Source: a virus. From it: a stretch of 34,761 nucleotides of DNA. Position 1 is the first letter of the stretch. Each line of letters starts with the position of its first letter. The notes under the pieces were generated by a model, which was not told where the DNA came from, did no database searches, and was given only the letters and a program-made list of their open reading frames with translations. The stretch is from the IMG/VR virus record IMGVR_UViG_3300045136_000017, positions 1 to 34,761 of that record. The stretch is one strand, 5' to 3'. The translations under genes and the position numbers were made by a program. Below, one piece after another: positions 31,958 to 34,761 of the stretch.

Positions 31958-32898
31958 CAGGAGTCCTCCGTTGAGCCAGCGCTGAATCGTCGGCCCTTGG
32001 TACCCCATTGCTTATGGTTCGGATGCAGAATCCCGTCACGCACCTCCGTTTGGAGTGGCTTGAAGTATGAGCTGTACAGCTTGGAGTCATGCCGTAGTTG
32101 TAGCAAGACCTCCACAAACTCATCATCAATAGCCTTTAGCACGTCCTTGCGGGTGGACTCCAAGTTGAGCCCCCTATCGGCCAAAGCCTGCTTTACCTGA
32201 ACCGGGCTATTAGGGTTGAAGTCTTCGTTCCCAGTGAGATCCCTCAAGCGTAGCTCAAGGCGCAGGATGTTGTCTGCCAGCTGCTTCGTATAATCATTGA
32301 CGTATTCTACGTCAACGCCAAGCCCCTGGCGTTCCATATCGAACAGAACACCCATTAGCTCCTGTTCTTCACGATACAGCCGGAGCAGGTCTGGATCAGC
32401 CTGCACCTCAGGCCAAAGGTACTCGAACAGTAGGAGGGTGAACTCAGCATCCTTACGGGCATATGGTTCCAAGACATCGCTTGGTAGCGCATCATACCCG
32501 TCTGCCTTCTTTAGACCTAGCTTCCTACGGGCAGCACGAAGCGCCTCGGACTCATCGGTTTCCAGCCCGAGTAGTTCCTTGGCTAGGCGCTTTAGGGCCT
32601 TCGGCTGTTGTTCGTTTACTAGGTGGGATAGGCATTCGGTATCGTGAATGCGGTACCAATCAATATCAGGTGACATCAATCCCGCAAGGACTAGCTTCTG
32701 AAGGTCGAACTTGGCGTTATGGAATACCAACTCGACGTCATTAGCCCGCAGTTCGGGCCAACGCATCGGGTCATCCAAGTCATATCGAACATCAGAACAT
32801 AGCTCCCCTGCGGGATTGCGCCATGCCCTACTCACACAGAACGCGGTGTCCCAATAGCCTAGTCCAGTGGTCTCCGTGTCTAGCGCCAAGTATCCCAT
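31957..32898 (-). CDS. family A DNA polymerase, N-terminal part (3'-5' exonuclease and thumb)
   Basis: A 313-residue protein. The proofreading exonuclease motifs are ALDTETTG (Asp7, Glu9), FHNAKFD (Asp65) and YARKD (Tyr146, Asp150). The thumb/palm start has FNPNSPVQVKQAL at 227-239, a standard PolA segment. The end, LHPNHKQWGTKGRRFSAGS, covers the 'G-T-x-x-G-R-(L/F)-S' element. The frame then stops after STEDS, exactly where the conserved 'PNLQNIP' should follow. That element begins the separate gene at 31472. No zinc finger or primase is attached. Starts 13 bases downstream of the ERF gene. A weak ribosome site (AGG) precedes it. Confidence 0.9.
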   Translation of the reverse strand: MGYLALDTETTGLGYWDTAFCVSRAWRNPAGELCSDVRYDLDDPMRWPELRANDVELVFHNAKFDLQKLVLAGLMSPDIDWYRIHDTECLSHLVNEQQPKALKRLAKELLGLETDESEALRAARRKLGLKKADGYDALPSDVLEPYARKDAEFTLLLFEYLWPEVQADPDLLRLYREEQELMGVLFDMERQGLGVDVEYVNDYTKQLADNILRLELRLRDLTGNEDFNPNSPVQVKQALADRGLNLESTRKDVLKAIDDEFVEVLLQLRHDSKLYSSYFKPLQTEVRDGILHPNHKQWGTKGRRFSAGSTEDS

Positions 32899-32911
32899 TG
32901 GGAACCTAACA

Positions 32912-33385
32912 CTAGAACAGGACTTCCCTAGTCTTCTCGCGCTTGCTAGGAGCGTTCACAACCTCCCGCGCGGGACGAACAGGGCTTGCCTTATTGCCAT
33001 CGTCATCCTCGTCGGCGACAATCCCGAGCATAGACATCAGGGCGTACCGACGGGCATAGGTAATCGCACTACCCAACCCCTGGGGGTTGTCCTTCTCGAG
33101 CATGAGAGGAACCTCGCCCTCGATAGTCTCCTGCGTCTCGGCGTCAATAATGCTGGTCTTCAAAGTAGGAACGCCAGCATCATCGCCCGATGGGGTCTGG
33201 ACAAGAAGCAGCCCATGAGCGTTTAGGACAGGCAGTACCACATCCAGCAACTTACCTAGCGAAATGTAGGTATTGCGGAAATGCGGGTTGGTGGAATCCT
33301 TGGTCAGACCTTCAAACCCAGTGGTCTGGATTTCAAGGAGCTTACCAATGACTCCCTTAGGCGCGGCGTTTGTTGTATTCGGCAT
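32912..33385 (-). CDS. ERF-family single-strand annealing recombinase
   Basis: A 157-residue protein. I start it at ATG 33385, with GGAGGTG about 10 bases upstream; an upstream ATG at 33520 would add a segment of the nuclease gene in the wrong frame. It has LLEIQTTGFEGLTKDSTNPH with FRNTYISLGKLLDVVLPVLN, and the ERF signature NPQGLGSAITYARRYALMSM at 100-119 followed by GIVADEDDDGN. ERF proteins anneal complementary single strands (P22 Erf-like) in phage recombination and circularisation. It works with the RecB-like nuclease upstream, which overlaps it by 29 bases. The C-terminus is basic. Confidence 0.9.
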   Translation of the reverse strand: MPNTTNAAPKGVIGKLLEIQTTGFEGLTKDSTNPHFRNTYISLGKLLDVVLPVLNAHGLLLVQTPSGDDAGVPTLKTSIIDAETQETIEGEVPLMLEKDNPQGLGSAITYARRYALMSMLGIVADEDDDGNKASPVRPAREVVNAPSKREKTREVLF

Positions 33386-34271
33386 CAGTAGGAAACACCT
33401 CCGGTCGATAATTTTCATAACCCTTGCGCGGGACATACTGCCGCCCAAGTGTAAAGTGACCGATCTTCTCGGTCTTAGATCGTGGGCAGAGAGTTTCATC
33501 GAACTCACAGTACCGCTCATACCAAATTGGTACCAACTTCAAGTCGAAAACTCCCTGCTGCTTGTTCCAATATAGCTTCTGTTCTCGCTCCGGCATAGGA
33601 GCCAAAGCATCATTCAGGTAGTCGCCAGTCTCAGCATACCGGGTTCGGTATTCATCCACTGCGTCCAAGATCGTTTTCATGCGCCCATAGACTACCTCCT
33701 CCGGGAGCGGCTGACAGTCTGCCACTACTGGTGTAATGTCCACCGTATCATTGGTATCGTTCATCGGCCAATACAGAATCCCGAAGCCTTTGACGAGTGG
33801 AACCCCACGATTAGCAAGCGCGTGCCAATACGCGCTCAACTGCCAGATGTGCTCCGTCTTTGCACCATCCTTATCGATCCAATGCAATCCCTCGCCCCGA
33901 ATGGTCTTCAAGTCCCCGAGACACCAAGCCTCATATTCCGGGTGCCAGAATAGCCAGTCGGCTGTACCGCCCCATCCCTCCGGTAGATCGTCATTGAGAT
34001 TGACCTCATACTCAAAGCGAATCCCGGTTTCAGCCAGAACCTTATGGAACCACTCGTGCCATAGGGTACCGTGAAACAGCCGTACCGTCTGAATGATGGG
34101 ACGAGGAACCGCAGGAGCGCCAACAGCCCGTAATTGTACAAACCTGAGCGGAGCACAAAGATCGCTGGAACAGTGTAGCAATCCGTCAGGCTCTCGCTTG
34201 GTCTCCTCAATCTTCGCCAGAAAGAGGTTTACTAGGTCTACGGGCAAGATAGCACTGTTTGCATTTGACAT
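33357..34271 (-). CDS. PD-(D/E)XK (RecB/Cas4-like) exonuclease
   Basis: A 304-residue protein counted from ATG 34271; ATG 34307 is an alternative. The RecB-type start (LLHCSSDLCAPLRFVQLRAV) and a FHGTLWHEWFHKVL helix precede the nuclease core: Asp105 in GGTADWLFW, Asp120-x-Lys122 in LGDLKT, and Gln144/Tyr148 in WQLSAYW. The rest is helical and beta without a 4Fe-4S Cys cluster, so it is RecB-like rather than true Cas4. With ERF it forms a two-component recombination pair, the exonuclease making single strands for annealing. Its N-terminus overlaps the zinc-knuckle gene by 65 bases. Confidence 0.85.
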   Translation of the reverse strand: MSNANSAILPVDLVNLFLAKIEETKREPDGLLHCSSDLCAPLRFVQLRAVGAPAVPRPIIQTVRLFHGTLWHEWFHKVLAETGIRFEYEVNLNDDLPEGWGGTADWLFWHPEYEAWCLGDLKTIRGEGLHWIDKDGAKTEHIWQLSAYWHALANRGVPLVKGFGILYWPMNDTNDTVDITPVVADCQPLPEEVVYGRMKTILDAVDEYRTRYAETGDYLNDALAPMPEREQKLYWNKQQGVFDLKLVPIWYERYCEFDETLCPRSKTEKIGHFTLGRQYVPRKGYENYRPEVFPTDAEYNKRRA

Positions 34272-34332
34272 ACGCTCTCGACTTTCCTCGACAGTATTTG
34301 AACTCATGGCATGAGCTGCATGTAGTGTGCAT
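34207..34332 (-). CDS. 41-residue zinc-knuckle protein
   Basis: A short gene from ATG 34332 that gives MHTTCSSCHEFKYCRG followed by KSRAYVKCKQCYLARR. Two C-x2-C pairs (Cys5/Cys8 and Cys24/Cys27) with a spare Cys14 form a typical small zinc ribbon of phage DNA-metabolism operons. It starts 31 bases after the stop of the 34364-34663 gene (with GGGTGGG just upstream) and overlaps the start of the nuclease gene in another frame. It is not likely to be a shadow, since the Cys pattern is regular. No DNA-cleaving His-Asn motif is present. Confidence 0.55.
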   Translation of the reverse strand: MHTTCSSCHEFKYCRGKSRAYVKCKQCYLARRPSKPLSGED

Positions 34333-34363
34333 CGCCCACCCATAGCTATACCAATCCCTAATA

Positions 34364-34663
34364 TCAGGTTCCTTCAAACTTCTTCTTGAGGCGCTCGTAT
34401 TCCTTGCGCTCATTTTGTTCCACCTTGAGCTTTCGTTTCGCTTCTCTTTCGGCCTCTTTCGCTCTTAGCTTGGCGTCCAGCTTCTTTTCCTCCTCGGTCA
34501 TAGGACGCCAGCCCCCAACAATTAGTTTATCCTCATAGTAGTTATCGATGAGGACAATCGGGTTCTTGAACCCGTTTGCAGCTTCATATAGCCGCATTAC
34601 AAAGACATCCAGAGGGCCATTTGGGAGGTCTATGTAACGTTTCTCGTAAACGTGATTCTTCAT
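34364..34663 (-). CDS. hypothetical protein with charged coiled-coil C-terminus
   Basis: A 99-residue protein. The first 60 residues look globular (RYIDLPNGPLDVFVMRLYEA, NPIVLIDNYYEDKLIVGGWR), and the last 40 form a highly charged helix (TEEEKKLDAKLRAKEAEREA, then NERKEYERLKKKFEGT). GGAAGGAA lies just before the ATG. It is the first gene of the leftward operon visible in the window; more may lie beyond the right edge. Family unknown. Confidence 0.6.
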   Translation of the reverse strand: MKNHVYEKRYIDLPNGPLDVFVMRLYEAANGFKNPIVLIDNYYEDKLIVGGWRPMTEEEKKLDAKLRAKEAEREAKRKLKVEQNERKEYERLKKKFEGT

Positions 34664-34693
34664 TACTTATTCCTTCCGTTCGTCCGCGATCAA

Positions 34694-34761
34694 TGGGGTG
34701 CCAGGTTAGGGGCTGGGGAGCCTTACGAACTGCCCGCCACGGATTCGATTCCCGTCACCTC
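34694..34761 (+). tRNA. tRNA-like element, degenerate or truncated by the window edge
   Basis: GGGGTG at 34695-34700 can pair with CACCTC at 34756-34761 as six pairs of an acceptor stem, with one G-T pair. Between these lie a possible D arm (CAG/CTG), a 7-base anticodon loop CTTACGA (anticodon UAC, valine, if real), a 5-base variable region and a T arm with TTCGATT loop at the correct spacing. Mismatches in the anticodon stem and at the base of the T loop, a short D region and no CCA within the window make this a weak or pseudo-tRNA. It lies on the + strand, opposite to the leftward genes. Confidence 0.4.

Noticed and set aside
33386-33520. Longer N-terminus for the ERF protein
   Set aside because: The added 45 residues are the antiparallel-free overlap of the nuclease gene in another frame and are not ERF-like; the ATG at 33385 has a Shine-Dalgarno.
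1-34761. Integrase, repressor, att site or transposon
   Set aside because: No recombinase, CI-like repressor, IS inverted repeats or target duplications were seen. The 25018-25944 HTH is fused to an enzyme and the 7477-7998 HTH fits packaging better.

Overview
This window reads as a large part of a lytic tailed-phage genome, most likely with a short (podovirus-type) tail. Evidence for a phage: a large terminase, portal, scaffold, major capsid protein, head-tail adaptor and nozzle-like tail protein in order, a cell-wall hydrolase and holin cassette, and a separate leftward replication and recombination block. No sheath, tail-tube or typical tape-measure gene is visible; a 1225-residue protein with two smaller partners occupies the place of internal (ejection) proteins. 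I see no integrase, repressor or att site. The lysis genes (NlpC/P60, GH25, a TIM-barrel protein) fit a host with accessible peptidoglycan, perhaps Gram-positive, but the host cannot be fixed from the sequence.

Layout. Bases 1-24819 are all transcribed rightward. Bases 1-2818 hold small virion-surface or appendage proteins, including one built from twelve 16-residue repeats. Bases 2833-10110 hold packaging and head genes (TerL, two overlapping small genes, portal, a TerS-like HTH protein, scaffold, capsid). Bases 10183-15498 hold head-completion, tail and fibre-like genes. Bases 15507-20901 hold three proteins interpreted as internal virion proteins, sharing a Pro/Lys-rich basic motif. Bases 20904-24819 hold lysis genes and one unknown. 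Genes are packed tightly, many joined by TAATG or ATGA overlaps. A bulged hairpin and a strong intrinsic terminator lie at 24841-24943, where the two transcription units converge.

Bases 34663-25018 are transcribed leftward: an unknown gene, a small zinc-knuckle protein, a RecB-like nuclease, an ERF annealing protein, a family A DNA polymerase in two pieces with a SLOG-family gene between them, two unknown genes, a uracil-DNA-glycosylase-like protein, a dNTP-diphosphohydrolase-like protein, a HAD phosphatase, a TOPRIM-helicase, an endonuclease VII-like HNH protein, an SSB-like protein, a sigma-70 factor split into region-2 and region-4 genes, and an HTH-metallophosphoesterase. The last 68 bases look like most of a degenerate tRNA or tRNA-like element.

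The most interesting points are the two core enzymes encoded as separate overlapping parts: DNA polymerase (exonuclease/thumb gene, SLOG gene, palm/fingers gene) and the sigma factor (85 + 97 residues in different frames). Other notable points are the 16-residue repeat protein, the 197-base out-of-frame overlap after TerL, and the hairpins bracketing the capsid gene. All functional calls are from motif recognition by eye; no database search was possible.
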